Source: Oleiagrimonas sp963821885
GTDB taxonomy: Bacteria > Pseudomonadota > Gammaproteobacteria > Xanthomonadales > Rhodanobacteraceae
Assembly (NCBI GenBank): GCA_963821885.1
Contig: CAWGFN010000003.1
Coordinates: 62,001 to 126,000, forward strand
DNA: 64,000 bases
Direction: 5' to 3'
Shown in pieces: positions 18,289 to 25,896 of the stretch. The translations under genes were made by a program, and so were the position numbers. Position 1 is the stretch's first letter. Each line of letters starts with the position of its first letter. Below the pieces are notes generated by a model, which did not search any database, had not been told where the DNA came from, and saw only the letters and a program-made list of their open reading frames with translations.

Positions 18289-18984
18289 TCACCGCGTGCC
18301 GCGCACCACGATGGTCTTGCCGGCGACGTCGATCATGCCCTGTTCCTCGAGCTGCTTGAGCACGCGGCCGACCATCTCGCGCGAGCAGCCGACGATGCGG
18401 CTCACTTCCTGGCGCGAGATGCGGATCTGGGTGCCGTCGGGATGGGTCATGGCGTCCGGTTCCTCGCACAGGTCCAGCAGGGTGCGGGCGACGCGGTTGG
18501 TGACGTCCATGAAGGCCATGCGGCTGACCTGGCGCGAGGTGCGCAGCAGGCGGTTGGTCAGCTGGAAGCCGATCGCGAACAGGAGCTTCGGGCACTCGTC
18601 CTTCAGCGTGGTCTCGAACAGCTGGAACAGCCGCTCGTAGCTGATCTCGGCCATCTCGCAGGCGCTGCGCGTGCGCACCAGCGACTCGCGCTGGGCCTGC
18701 TCGACGAACAGGCCGAGCTCGCCGATGAACTGGCCACGGTTGATGTAGGCCAGGATCAGTTCGCGACCGTTGTCGTCCTCGCTGCACACGGTGACCGAGC
18801 CGTCGATGATGTAGTAGAGGGTGTTGGCGGGATCGCCCGGCCGCACGATGGCGGTCTTCTTCGGATAGCGGCGACGATGGCAATGCGCCAGGAAGCGCTC
18901 CATCGACTGCGGGTCGGGGCCGAGCCCGCCCGGGGCGTGGTGGCGCACGAATTGTTGCTGCAGCAGATATTTCAGTTGGGCCAC
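18289..18984 (-). CDS. clp: CRP-like global regulator Clp
   Basis: A 231-residue CRP/FNR-family regulator. An N-terminal cyclic-nucleotide-binding beta-roll (about 25-140, with NRGQFIGELGLFVE) is followed by a dimer helix and a helix-turn-helix (ISRQEVSRIVGCSREMVGRVL). Sequence and location next to trpC-HAD and speD match Clp of Xanthomonas. There the protein binds promoters and is released by cyclic di-GMP, linking cell-cell signalling to virulence and secretion genes. Whether this homologue responds to the same ligand is inferred. It is divergent from speD, and a TATAGT -10-like hexamer lies upstream. Confidence 0.93.
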   Translation of the reverse strand: MAQLKYLLQQQFVRHHAPGGLGPDPQSMERFLAHCHRRRYPKKTAIVRPGDPANTLYYIIDGSVTVCSEDDNGRELILAYINRGQFIGELGLFVEQAQRESLVRTRSACEMAEISYERLFQLFETTLKDECPKLLFAIGFQLTNRLLRTSRQVSRMAFMDVTNRVARTLLDLCEEPDAMTHPDGTQIRISRQEVSRIVGCSREMVGRVLKQLEEQGMIDVAGKTIVVRGTR

Positions 18985-19328
18985 GATGAATTCCCGTCAG
19001 CAAGAGGTCGATGGAACGGCGCCCCCTGCGCGCCTATCCGTGCCACGGTTCATACTATAGCCATTAATGGGCCTTGGGCCTAAGCCGTTTTGCGGACCCG
19101 GTGGGGCGGTCACGCGGACGATGGCCGACGACCGCCGGTTGGCGGCGCAACTTCAAATCGCCGGGGGCATGTTCCATAATCGCTACCTTGGGCGCACGGC
19201 AGGGTGCCGTGCCGCCATTCGCGCGGCCGCGGTCCGGATGGCATGCCGGGAAGGTCGCAGCATCCCGCCGCAACCCGAGTCGCCGCCAGGCCAGGCCGGT
19301 ACGACACCCCCACATCCAGAGGCTACCC
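18985..19328. promoter_or_regulatory. Divergent clp/speD promoter region
   Basis: This 344-base space separates divergent clp and speD. On the minus strand TATAGT (19054-19059) makes a plausible clp -10. Next to it is a perfect 10-base palindrome, CCATTAATGG (19061-19070), within the presumed promoter spacer. No good -35 hexamer is visible, which would fit an activated or repressor-controlled promoter. No further gene is supported in this stretch. Confidence 0.4.
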
Positions 19329-20111
19329 GTGGTGAAACCACTTCCGCGTCTGAGGCTTCAGGGCTTCAACAACCTGACCAAGGCACTGAGCTTCAATATC
19401 TACGATGTCTGCTACGCCGTCTCCGAAGAGCAGCGCCAGCGCTACATCGAGTACATCGACGAGGCCTACGATGCCGATCGGCTGACGCAGATCCTCACCG
19501 ACGTGGCCGACATCATCGGCGCCAACGTGCTCAACATCGCGCGCCAGGATTACGATCCGCAGGGTGCATCGGTGACCATCCTGATCTCCGAGGAACCGGT
19601 GGTCGACAAGCTCGGCAAGGATTCGATCTCTGGCGCGGTGGCGCATCTGGACAAGAGCCACATCACCGTCCACACCTACCCGGAGACGCACCCGCACAAC
19701 GGCATCGCGACCTTCCGCGCGGACATCGACGTGGCCACATGCGGCGTGATCTCGCCGCTGAAGGCGTTGAACTACCTGATCGACAGCTTCGAATCCGACA
19801 TCGTGATCATGGACTACCGCGTGCGCGGTTTCACCCGTGACATCAAGGGCAAGAAGCACTACATCGACCACAAGATCAACTCGATCCAGGACTATCTGGC
19901 GCGCCACATCCGGCAGAAGTACGAGATGATCGACGTGAACGTGTATCAGGAGAACATGTTCCACACCAAGATGCACATCAAGGACTTCGACCTGGATACC
20001 TACCTGTTCGAGGCCAATTCCAACGAGCTCTCTTTCAAGGAGCGCAAGCGCATAGAAAACCTGGTGCGCCGGGAAATCGAGGAACTGTTCCACGGCCGCA
20101 ACCTGATGTGA
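19329..20111 (+). CDS. speD: S-adenosylmethionine decarboxylase proenzyme
   Basis: A 260-residue E. coli-type AdoMet decarboxylase, which makes decarboxylated AdoMet for spermidine synthesis. The proenzyme cuts itself before S110 in DKSHITVHTYPETHP, turning that serine into the catalytic pyruvoyl group. Other conserved stretches are NNLTKALSFNIYDVCYA, CGVISPLKALNYLIDSF and MDYRVRGFTRDI. The start is GTG: either 19329 (VVKPLPRL) or 19332; AGAGG lies just upstream. speE is not in the window. It is divergent from clp and followed by a hairpin that may end transcription. Confidence 0.95.
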   Translation: MVKPLPRLRLQGFNNLTKALSFNIYDVCYAVSEEQRQRYIEYIDEAYDADRLTQILTDVADIIGANVLNIARQDYDPQGASVTILISEEPVVDKLGKDSISGAVAHLDKSHITVHTYPETHPHNGIATFRADIDVATCGVISPLKALNYLIDSFESDIVIMDYRVRGFTRDIKGKKHYIDHKINSIQDYLARHIRQKYEMIDVNVYQENMFHTKMHIKDFDLDTYLFEANSNELSFKERKRIENLVRREIEELFHGRNLM

Positions 20112-20136
20112 CGCGGAACCGGGCCGCGCCCACCGA

Positions 20137-20169
20137 CGCCCCGCCGCGGGAAACCGCGCGGGGCGTTTG
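20137..20169 (+). terminator. Probable terminator hairpin after speD
   Basis: A long stem ACGCCCCGC-GCGG with one bulged C, a GAAA loop and the matching CCGC-GCGGGGCGT is followed by TT and G. The T-tract is short, so termination may be partial. It lies 25 bases after the speD stop. Confidence 0.6.
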
Positions 20170-20296
20170 CATTGGGGCGGGAGCGAGAGTCGGTCCGCGC
20201 GCGCCGAGGTCCTCATGATCCGTGCAGGCGCTGCCGAAGCCGCGACGGCGCACGTTGGCCGCATGCCGATAACCTGTGTCTTGATGTGCTGGCCCG

Positions 20297-20404
20297 TAGC
20301 CCGGGTCAGCGAAGCGCATCCGGGAAAACCCATCCATGCGGTACGCGTTGCGGGGCCGCGGTGCGTTACATCCCGGATGCGCCCTGCGGGCTTATCCGGG
20401 CTAC
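20297..20404. repeat. 108-bp palindromic element, copy C
   Basis: Same element as 17788 and 18103, but the left end reads TAGCCCGGGTCAGCG in place of TAGCCCGGATAAGCG, so the outer inverted repeat is imperfect. Copy D shares this change, so C and D probably arose from one another. Confidence 0.85.
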
Positions 20405-20424
20405 GGCCCACGGAGATGCATGAT

Positions 20425-20520
20425 GGTCCCGGGTCCCGGGTCCCGGGTCCCGGGTTCCGAATCCCGAGTCCCGAGTCCCGAATCCCGAGTCCCGAGTCCC
20501 GAGTCCCGAGTCCCGAGTCC
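20425..20520. repeat. Heptad array between 108-bp elements C and D
   Basis: Roughly 13 heptads, GGTCCCG units followed by mixed AATCCCG and AGTCCCG, sit between copies C and D. The same linkers flank them (CACGGAGATGCATGATGG before, CATCGCG after) as at 17.9 kb. The composite arrangement element-linker-heptads-element is thus repeated at two loci. Confidence 0.88.
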
Positions 20521-20526
20521 ATCGCG

Positions 20527-20634
20527 TAGCCCGGGTCAGCGAAGCGCATCCGGGAAAACCCATCCATGCGGTACGCGTTACGGGGCCGCGGTGCGTTCCA
20601 TCCCGGATGCGCCCTGCGGGCTTATCCGGGCTAC
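20527..20634. repeat. 108-bp palindromic element, copy D
   Basis: Nearly identical to copy C. Its right end (CTTATCCGGGCTAC) and the usual GGCCC tail run directly into the coding sequence of a HAD-type gene at 20639, which has lost its first codons. Confidence 0.88.
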
Positions 20635-20638
20635 GGCC

Positions 20639-21211
20639 CTGACCGTGCGCGAAACCTTCGCCGGATTCATGCGCGCGGCGGTGCCGCCCGTGCGGCGCCT
20701 GGCCGGCATCCCGCTGTTCGCGCCCATGCTGGCCGGCTACAAGGCCGGCTGGGTGTCCGGCACCACCATCCGCTCGGCCGTGGTGCGCTTCGGGTTCCGC
20801 GGCGTGTCGGAAGCACGCGTGCGCCACGCCGGCGAAACCTTCGCCCGCGACATGATCCCCGGCCTGGTCGATGCGGACATGATGCGCCGTCTGGAGGCGC
20901 ACCGTACCCGCGGCGACACCGTGATCGTGGTTTCGGGCGCGCTGGACGCCTACCTGGCGCCGTGGTGCCGGGAGCAGGGACTGCCGCTGCTGTGCTCGCG
21001 GCTTGAGGCAGTCGATGGCGTGCTCACCGGCGGCTATCGCGGCGCGCAGTGCGTGGGCGATGAGAAGGCGCGCCGCGTACGCGAAAGCCATGACCTGGCC
21101 GCGTTCGGGCAAATCAGCGCCTACGGTGACACCGCCGAAGACCACGCCTTGCTGGCGCTGGCCGATCGACCGTTCTTCCGCGGCCAGCCCATGGCACGCG
21201 ATAACTCGTAG
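20639..21211 (+). pseudogene. HAD subfamily IB phosphatase lacking its N-terminus
   Basis: The 190 residues from LTVRETFAGFMRAAVPPVRR onward match a HAD-IB phosphatase. Motif II is VIVVSGALDAYLAPWC, the Lys is in VGDEKARRVRE and the acidic motif is AYGDTAEDHALLA. In intact relatives the segment before LTxRETF is motif I (FDFDGT), which holds the nucleophile Asp. Here that position is taken by the end of 108-bp element D, so the catalytic Asp is missing. A frame stays open back through the repeats to 20336, but that would encode repeat sequence, not motif I. No FDFDGT-like sequence occurs between speD and the repeats. Loss through repeat-associated deletion is the simplest reading. A GTG at 20645 could still start a dead protein. 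Confidence 0.75.
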
Positions 21212-21422
21212 CCCGGATAAGGCCGAAGGCCGCATCCGGGGAAAGCGATCGGCACCCCGGCGACGCCATGCAGCGCCATAAACAGCGCGCCCCGGATGTG
21301 GCCGAAGGGAATGCCCGTGACACGGCCTCCGGCCGTATCCGCGACATGTTCACTCAACGCGGACACGCGGTCAGTGGCATGCATGGAATCTTTCCCGGAT
21401 GCGCTTCGCTTATCCGGGCTAC
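21209..21422. repeat. 214-bp element with the same palindromic ends, copy E
   Basis: It starts TAGCCCGGATAAGGCCGAAG and ends GCTTATCCGGGCTAC, so it shares the terminal inverted repeats of the 108-bp family but has a different, longer interior with further CCGGATGTGGCCGAAGG-like pieces. It fills the space between the HAD remnant and coq7 and overlaps the HAD stop codon by three bases. Confidence 0.7.
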
Positions 21423-21433
21423 GGGGCTGCGGG

Positions 21434-22078
21434 TCAGATGCGGTAGGCGACGGCCTTCATCGCCTTCGAGGTCAGCGCCATCAACGACGGGATCGGCGCC
21501 GGCAAGGCCACGCCACCGCGGGCCAGGGCGTTGTCGGCATGGCGGATCTCGTCGTCCTGCATCTGTTTCAGCACCGCGCGCGAGCGCGCGTCGGCGGCGG
21601 GCAGGCGTTCGATGTGCTCGGCCAGGTGGGCCTCGACCTGGCGCTCGGTCTCGACCACGAAGCCCAGGCTGACCTTGTCGTTGACCGCGGCGGCGGCCGC
21701 GCCGATGGCCAGGCTGCCCAGGTACCACAGCGGGTTGAGCAGGCTGGGGCGGCTGTCGAGTTCGCCCAGGCGGTCGGCGCACCAGGCCAGGTGATCGGTT
21801 TCTTCTTCCGCGGCGTGCAGCAGGTGTTCGCGGGTCGCGTCGTCGCGCGCCAGCAGCGCCTGGCCCTTGTAGAGCGCCTGCGCGCAGACCTCGCCGGTGT
21901 GGTTGATGCGCATCAGGCCGGCGGCATGTCGGCGTTCGCCGTCATCAAGATCCGCCTCCGGTTCGGCCAGTCCGGGCGAGGGCCGGTGGGCATCCGGGCG
22001 GCCGGCGACGGCTTCCAGGGCGTCGTTGAGGCCGATGAACAGGCGATCGAGGGCGGTCAGGGTGCGTGTTGAATCCAT
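21434..22078 (-). CDS. coq7: 2-polyprenyl-3-methyl-6-methoxy-1,4-benzoquinone monooxygenase
   Basis: A 214-residue diiron hydroxylase for the C6 (or equivalent) ring hydroxylation in ubiquinone synthesis, used instead of UbiF in many proteobacteria. The carboxylate-bridged diiron ligands lie in MRINHTGEVCAQALYKGQ, AEEETDHLAWC and MQDDEIRHADNA. The ATG at 22076-22078 overlaps the stop of the upstream Fe-S protein gene by one base (TGATG), so the two are co-translated. Full family length; no oddities. Confidence 0.93.
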   Translation of the reverse strand: MDSTRTLTALDRLFIGLNDALEAVAGRPDAHRPSPGLAEPEADLDDGERRHAAGLMRINHTGEVCAQALYKGQALLARDDATREHLLHAAEEETDHLAWCADRLGELDSRPSLLNPLWYLGSLAIGAAAAAVNDKVSLGFVVETERQVEAHLAEHIERLPAADARSRAVLKQMQDDEIRHADNALARGGVALPAPIPSLMALTSKAMKAVAYRI

Positions 22079-23292
22079 CAGGACATCTCCAGCTGGCGGG
22101 CCAGCAGGGTCAGCGGGTGCTCGGCGGGCGGAGCGCCGGGTCCCGCGGCCAGGTGCAGGCGGCAACCGATATTGGACGACAGCAGGCGGTGTGCTGCCAA
22201 GTCGGCGATCTGTCGCAGGACCATCGCCCGCAGGCGCCCGGCGCGCTCGGGGAACGCCAGCGCGTGGCTGCCGGCGGCGCCGCAGCAGCCCGGCGCCGCG
22301 GGCAGCTCGAGGATGTCCAGCTGCGGCACCCGGCGCAGCAGGTCCCGCACCTGCTCGGCATCGCGTGCCACGTTGCGGCGGGTGCAGGGCTGGTGCAGGG
22401 CCACGCGCTCGCGACACGCGCGGAAGCGCAGTGCCTGGCCATGGCGCGCCAGGAAGCCCAGCGCATCCTCCACGGTCGTATCCGGCAGGTCGCGGCGCAG
22501 GGTGCCCAGGCATCCCGGGGTCACGGTCAGCACCACGGTATCGGCGGACAGTGCCGCGCAGGCCGTGCGGACCCGCCGCGCCGCGGCATCGGCGCCGGCG
22601 GCGAGGCCATCGTGGAGGTCGATCGCGCCACAGCACAATGCCGGCAGGTGGGTGACGGCGAATCCCGCGGCGCGCAGCAGGACGTCGGCGGCGTCCAGCG
22701 CGTCGGCGTCCTCGGTCGAGGCGATGCAGCCGGGGAACAGGGCCACCGAACCGCGACGGGCCGCCACGGGGAAGCCCTGGCGCGACGCGGGCCCCCGCTT
22801 CGGCCCCGGCCCGAGGCGTTCCAGCGCGGCCCGCCAGGCCGTCGAGCGCCTGGGCGCCAGCACGCGCAGCATGGCCGGCAGCCAGCGTCGGGCGCGTGTC
22901 GCGCGGGCCAGCGCCAGCAGCGGCGCGGCCAGGCGTGGGCGTTGCAGCAGGGCCAGCAGGCGCGCGGGGCGCCGCGGCGCGGGACCGATAAGGGTGCGGG
23001 TGTCCACCAGCAGCTCGCCGTAGCGGACGCCGGAAGGGCAGACCCGTTCGCACTCAAGGCAGCCCAGGCAGTGGTCCAGGTGCGCGCGCAGGGCGTCCCC
23101 GGGCTGCGCGGAGCCATCGGCCAGGGCCCGCGCCAGGCGGATGCGTCCGCGCGGCGATTCGGCCTCGCTGGCGTCCAGCGCGTAGGTGGGGCAATGCGGC
23201 AGGCACAGCCCGCACATCACGCACTGGTCGGCCAGCGCGGCGATGCGCCCGGCCGTGGTGGCCCGGGCGTTGGGCAGGGGGTCGTCAAACAT
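22078..23292 (-). CDS. GlcF-like (Fe-S)-binding oxidoreductase subunit
   Basis: About 404 residues. Two [4Fe-4S] ferredoxin motifs at the N-terminus (CVMCGLCLPHCPTY and CLGCLECERVCPSG) are followed by two CCG domains (FPGCIAS...CCGAIDLHD and GCCGAAGSHAL), as in glycolate oxidase subunit GlcF and heterodisulfide-reductase-like proteins. It probably passes electrons from a partner flavoprotein, but no glcD/glcE gene lies in the window, so the substrate is uncertain. An in-frame ATG at 23301 would add MIC. The overlap with coq7 hints at a redox or quinone link, which is inference. Confidence 0.8.
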   Translation of the reverse strand: MFDDPLPNARATTAGRIAALADQCVMCGLCLPHCPTYALDASEAESPRGRIRLARALADGSAQPGDALRAHLDHCLGCLECERVCPSGVRYGELLVDTRTLIGPAPRRPARLLALLQRPRLAAPLLALARATRARRWLPAMLRVLAPRRSTAWRAALERLGPGPKRGPASRQGFPVAARRGSVALFPGCIASTEDADALDAADVLLRAAGFAVTHLPALCCGAIDLHDGLAAGADAAARRVRTACAALSADTVVLTVTPGCLGTLRRDLPDTTVEDALGFLARHGQALRFRACRERVALHQPCTRRNVARDAEQVRDLLRRVPQLDILELPAAPGCCGAAGSHALAFPERAGRLRAMVLRQIADLAAHRLLSSNIGCRLHLAAGPGAPPAEHPLTLLARQLEMS

Positions 23293-23338
23293 GCAAATCA
23301 TGCTATCATCGCCCTCTTCGGTCGGCGTGCCAGCCGGC

Positions 23339-23367
23339 TTGCGTGAGATGCCCCATTCGGGTATTCT
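23339..23367 (+). promoter_or_regulatory. Candidate promoter for rplM-rpsI
   Basis: TTGCGT (23339-23344), a 17-base spacer and TATTCT (23362-23367) make a plausible sigma-70 promoter 63 bases before rplM. Downstream, CCGCCC-CATC-GGGCGG (about 23397-23412) can fold into a hairpin in the 5' leader and could serve L13 feedback control, which is known for this operon in E. coli. Both are pattern matches only. Confidence 0.4.
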
Positions 23368-23429
23368 TTCGCGCCTTTCGTTTCACCATTGTGGTCCGCC
23401 CCATCGGGCGGCTAGACGGGTATTTCGAG

Positions 23430-23858
23430 ATGAATACGTTCAGCGCCAAGTCCGAGAGCGTCAAACGCGACTGGTTTGTGGTCGACGCCACGGGCAAGAC
23501 GCTCGGCCGGCTGTGCTCCGAAGTCGCTCGCCGCCTGCGCGGCAAGCACAAGCCGGAGTTCACCCCGCACGTCGATACCGGCGACTACATCGTCGTGATC
23601 AACGCGGAGAAAGTGGCCGTGACCGGCAAGAAGATGGGTGACAAGACCTACCATCGCTTCACCGGCTACATCGGCAACATGAAGCACATGTCCCTGCAGG
23701 ACATGCTGGCCAAGCACCCCGAGCGCGTGATCGAGATCGGCGTCAAGGGCATGCTGCCCAAGAATCCGCTGGGCCGCGCGATGTATCGCAAGCTGAAGGT
23801 GTACGGCGGCGCCGAGCACCCGCATGCCGCGCAGCAGCCCCAGACGCTGGAGCTTTAA
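23430..23858 (+). CDS. rplM: 50S ribosomal protein L13
   Basis: A 142-residue L13, an early-assembling large-subunit protein. Recognised from DWFVVDATGKTLGRLCSEVA, HVDTGDYIVVINA and MLPKNPLGRAMYRKLKVY. The ATG at 23430 gives the conserved start MNTFSAKSESVKRDW. rpsI follows after nine bases, the usual two-gene operon. A leader hairpin precedes the start. Confidence 0.98.
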   Translation: MNTFSAKSESVKRDWFVVDATGKTLGRLCSEVARRLRGKHKPEFTPHVDTGDYIVVINAEKVAVTGKKMGDKTYHRFTGYIGNMKHMSLQDMLAKHPERVIEIGVKGMLPKNPLGRAMYRKLKVYGGAEHPHAAQQPQTLEL

Positions 23859-23867
23859 GGAAACATC

Positions 23868-24260
23868 ATGGCGATTTCGCAGAATTACGGCACCGGCCGT
23901 CGCAAGTCCTCCGCCGCCCGCGTGTTCCTGCGCAAGGGCAAGGGCGAGATCATCGTCAACGGCAAGCCGCTTGACGAGTTCTTCGGCCGCAAGACCTCCA
24001 GCATGATCGTGCGCCAGCCGCTCGAGCTGACCGAGATGGCCGACAAGTTCGACATCAAGGTCACCGTCGCCGGCGGCGGCATCACCGGCCAGGCCGGTGC
24101 GATCCGCCTGGGTATCGCCCGCGCGCTGGTCGAGTACGACGAGACCCTGAAGACTCCGCTGCGCAAGGCGGGCTTCATGACCCGCGACGCCCGCGAAGTC
24201 GAGCGCAAGAAGGTCGGCCTGCACAAGGCCCGCCGCGCCACGCAGTTCTCGAAGCGCTAA
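23868..24260 (+). CDS. rpsI: 30S ribosomal protein S9
   Basis: A 130-residue S9 of the small subunit, with the typical start YGTGRRKSSAARVF, the central GGGITGQAGAIRLGIARAL and the C-terminal basic tail ending in QFSKR, which reaches tRNA in the P site. It is translated from an ATG with AAGGAAAC just upstream, co-transcribed with rplM. The tRNA-Gln gene begins 33 bases later. Confidence 0.98.
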   Translation: MAISQNYGTGRRKSSAARVFLRKGKGEIIVNGKPLDEFFGRKTSSMIVRQPLELTEMADKFDIKVTVAGGGITGQAGAIRLGIARALVEYDETLKTPLRKAGFMTRDAREVERKKVGLHKARRATQFSKR

Positions 24261-24293
24261 CACGGCTTCGCTACAATCTGCACGATCGGTTTT

Positions 24294-24367
24294 TGGGAGA
24301 TCGTCTAATGGTAGGACTGCAGACTCTGACTCTGCCTATCTAGGTTCGAATCCTAGTCTCCCAGCCA
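24294..24367 (+). tRNA. tRNA-Gln (anticodon CTG)
   Basis: A 74-base cloverleaf. Acceptor TGGGAGA pairs with TCTCCCA, followed by G and an encoded CCA (24365-24367). The anticodon stem GCAGA/TCTGC encloses loop CTCTGAC with anticodon CTG. The T arm CTAGG-TTCGAAT-CCTAG is standard. TACAAT at 24272-24277 may be its own -10. The 3' end is repeated twice more downstream as part of a tandem array. Confidence 0.95.
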
Positions 24368-24740
24368 AACAAAGGCCCCGCTTCGGCGGGGTCTTTTTTT
24401 GGCTGGGGGGAAGGTAAGTCGAGCCTGAGTTCGACAATTTCGTCCGGAACGAAATTGGACAGCCGCAGGCTGGCCCCGTAGCGCGCAGCGCGGAGGGGTG
24501 AGGCCCATGGACGGGCCGAGCCATCCTAGTCTCCCAGCCAAACAAAGGCCCCGCTCCGGCGGGGTCTTTTTTTGGCTGGGGGGAAGGTAAGTCGAGCCTG
24601 AGTTCGACAATTTCGTCCGGAACAAAATTGGACAGCCGCAGGCTGGCCCCGTAGCGCGCCGCGCGGAGGGGTGAGGCCCATGGACGGGCCGAGCCATCCT
24701 GGTCTCCCAGCCAAACAAAGGCTCCGCTTCGGCGGGGTCT
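24350..24740. repeat. 173-bp tandem array containing the tRNA-Gln 3' end
   Basis: The 18 bases ATCCTAGTCTCCCAGCCA at the tRNA 3' end, the terminator and about 125 further bases form a unit repeated at exactly 173 bp: copies start at 24350, 24523 and 24696 (the last is cut off at 24740). Each full unit also holds an inverted repeat CAATTTCGT-CCGGA-ACGAAATTG (24435-24457; one base changed in the second copy, 24608-24630). There is no gene in 24402-24798 beyond this. Confidence 0.9.
24371..24400 (+). terminator. Terminator of tRNA-Gln
   Basis: Stem GGCCCCGC, loop TTCG, stem GCGGGGTC, then seven Ts, four bases past the tRNA. A second copy with the loop changed to TCCG lies at 24544-24573, and a third without the T-tract at 24717-24740, as parts of the tandem array. 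Confidence 0.9.
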
Positions 24741-24798
24741 GTGGGGAGGTCGACGCGGCGCCAATGAGGCACAATGCCGGCCAGGCAACGGAGCAGGC

Positions 24799-25332
24799 AT
24801 GTATCGACTCGGGCACAAGGTGGACGACGAATGGGTGCCGCACATCCATCGTGCGGTGTTCGATGTCGGTGAGCGCATCGTGGCGGGCGTGCCGTATGGC
24901 GATCCGGGTGTTCTGGGCGGGCTGATCGAGAGCCTGACGCCGCCCTTCCACCTGCTGTACGTGCTGCACGCGCCACGTGGCGAGGCCGAGCCGGGCCGCT
25001 ACCAGAGCCCCAGCCTGACCCTGGGCCAGGTGCGCAGCTTCCTGGCCGACTTCGCGCCGTATTTCAGCGCCGACGGACGCTTCGACCTGTGGGCCTACTC
25101 ACCGGCCGACGATGCCACGGTGATCTGGGATCGCCACAATCTGCTCTACGGTTATGGCCCGTTGCAGCGGCTGGCCTTCACCCTGGCCTCGATGCGCTAC
25201 ATGCGCGGGAAGCCCGAGGTGCCGGAGCCGCATGAGCATTACTACCGCCCGGAGTTCGATGCCGCCGCGCATGGCGTGTTGGCGGCTTTTGACTGGACCG
25301 TCTCGCCGCTGCAGCCCGAGGACGACTACTAG
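24799..25332 (+). CDS. Conserved-looking hypothetical protein
   Basis: A 177-residue soluble protein starting MYRLGHKVDDEWVPHIHRAV. It is rich in aromatic residues (HLLYVLHAPRG, FDLWAYSPADDATVIWDRHN, HEHYYRPEFD) and ends acidic (QPEDDY). There is no signal peptide, membrane helix or catalytic motif I can name. Codon use fits the neighbourhood, and a GGAG ribosome site precedes the ATG, so it is a real native gene. Function unknown. It follows the tRNA array and is in the same direction as the next membrane protein. Confidence 0.75.
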   Translation: MYRLGHKVDDEWVPHIHRAVFDVGERIVAGVPYGDPGVLGGLIESLTPPFHLLYVLHAPRGEAEPGRYQSPSLTLGQVRSFLADFAPYFSADGRFDLWAYSPADDATVIWDRHNLLYGYGPLQRLAFTLASMRYMRGKPEVPEPHEHYYRPEFDAAAHGVLAAFDWTVSPLQPEDDY

Positions 25333-25436
25333 TCGCAATAGTGCCGACCCGTTGGCATTGACCGAATGGCCGATATGGACGCGACCACGATCCGCGTCGT
25401 AGGGTCGACGGGTCGCAATGACGTGGGGAGACGGCT

Positions 25437-25865
25437 ATGGGCAAGGCTCCGATGTGGTTCGTGGTGGTGGCCGTGCTGGCGCTGCTGTGGAATCTGCTGG
25501 GCTGCACGGCCTACCTGATCGACGTGCTGAAATTCACCGGCGACGTCGCCAAGATGAGCGCCGCCGACCAGGCGGCGTACGCGCTGCGGCCCGCATGGGC
25601 GGTCGGCGCGACCGCGGTGGCGGTGTGGTTCGGCGCCGCCGGGTGCGTGGGGCTGATCATGCGCCGCACCTGGGCGATGCCGCTGCTGGTGCTTTCGTTG
25701 CTGGGGGTGATCGTGCAGGACGTGGCGTTGTTCGCGCTCGCTTCCGGCACGGCCGTCCCGACGACGGCCTGGGTGCTGCAGGGCGTGGTCCTGGCGGTGG
25801 CCGTGGGCCTGGTCTGGCTGGCTCGCGTGGCCGGGCGCAGGCACTGGCTGTACGCCCGCGCCTGA
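25437..25865 (+). CDS. Four-helix integral membrane protein
   Basis: A 142-residue protein with four predicted membrane helices (MWFVVVAVLALLWNLLGC, AVGATAVAVWFGAAGCVGL, AMPLLVLSLLGVIVQDVALF, WVLQGVVLAVAVGLVWLA). A GGGGAG ribosome site precedes the ATG. Small proteins of this layout are common in Xanthomonadales and are often labelled as sugar transporters without proof; I would not assign a function. It faces rpiA tail to tail. Confidence 0.7.
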   Translation: MGKAPMWFVVVAVLALLWNLLGCTAYLIDVLKFTGDVAKMSAADQAAYALRPAWAVGATAVAVWFGAAGCVGLIMRRTWAMPLLVLSLLGVIVQDVALFALASGTAVPTTAWVLQGVVLAVAVGLVWLARVAGRRHWLYARA

Positions 25866-25896
25866 CGGGCGCGGCGCACGGCTCCGGAAATCGTCG

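Noticed and set aside
17693..18640. Long open frames reading the heptads as repetitive proteins (for example RDSGFGI repeats)
   Set aside because: Seven-base repeats lacking stops stay open in all frames on both strands; there are no ribosome sites, and the frames run into clp antisense.
20336..21211. Full-length 291-residue HAD protein fused to repeat-encoded N-terminus
   Set aside because: The first 100 codons are repeats and lack motif I, so I treat the gene as truncated at 20639.
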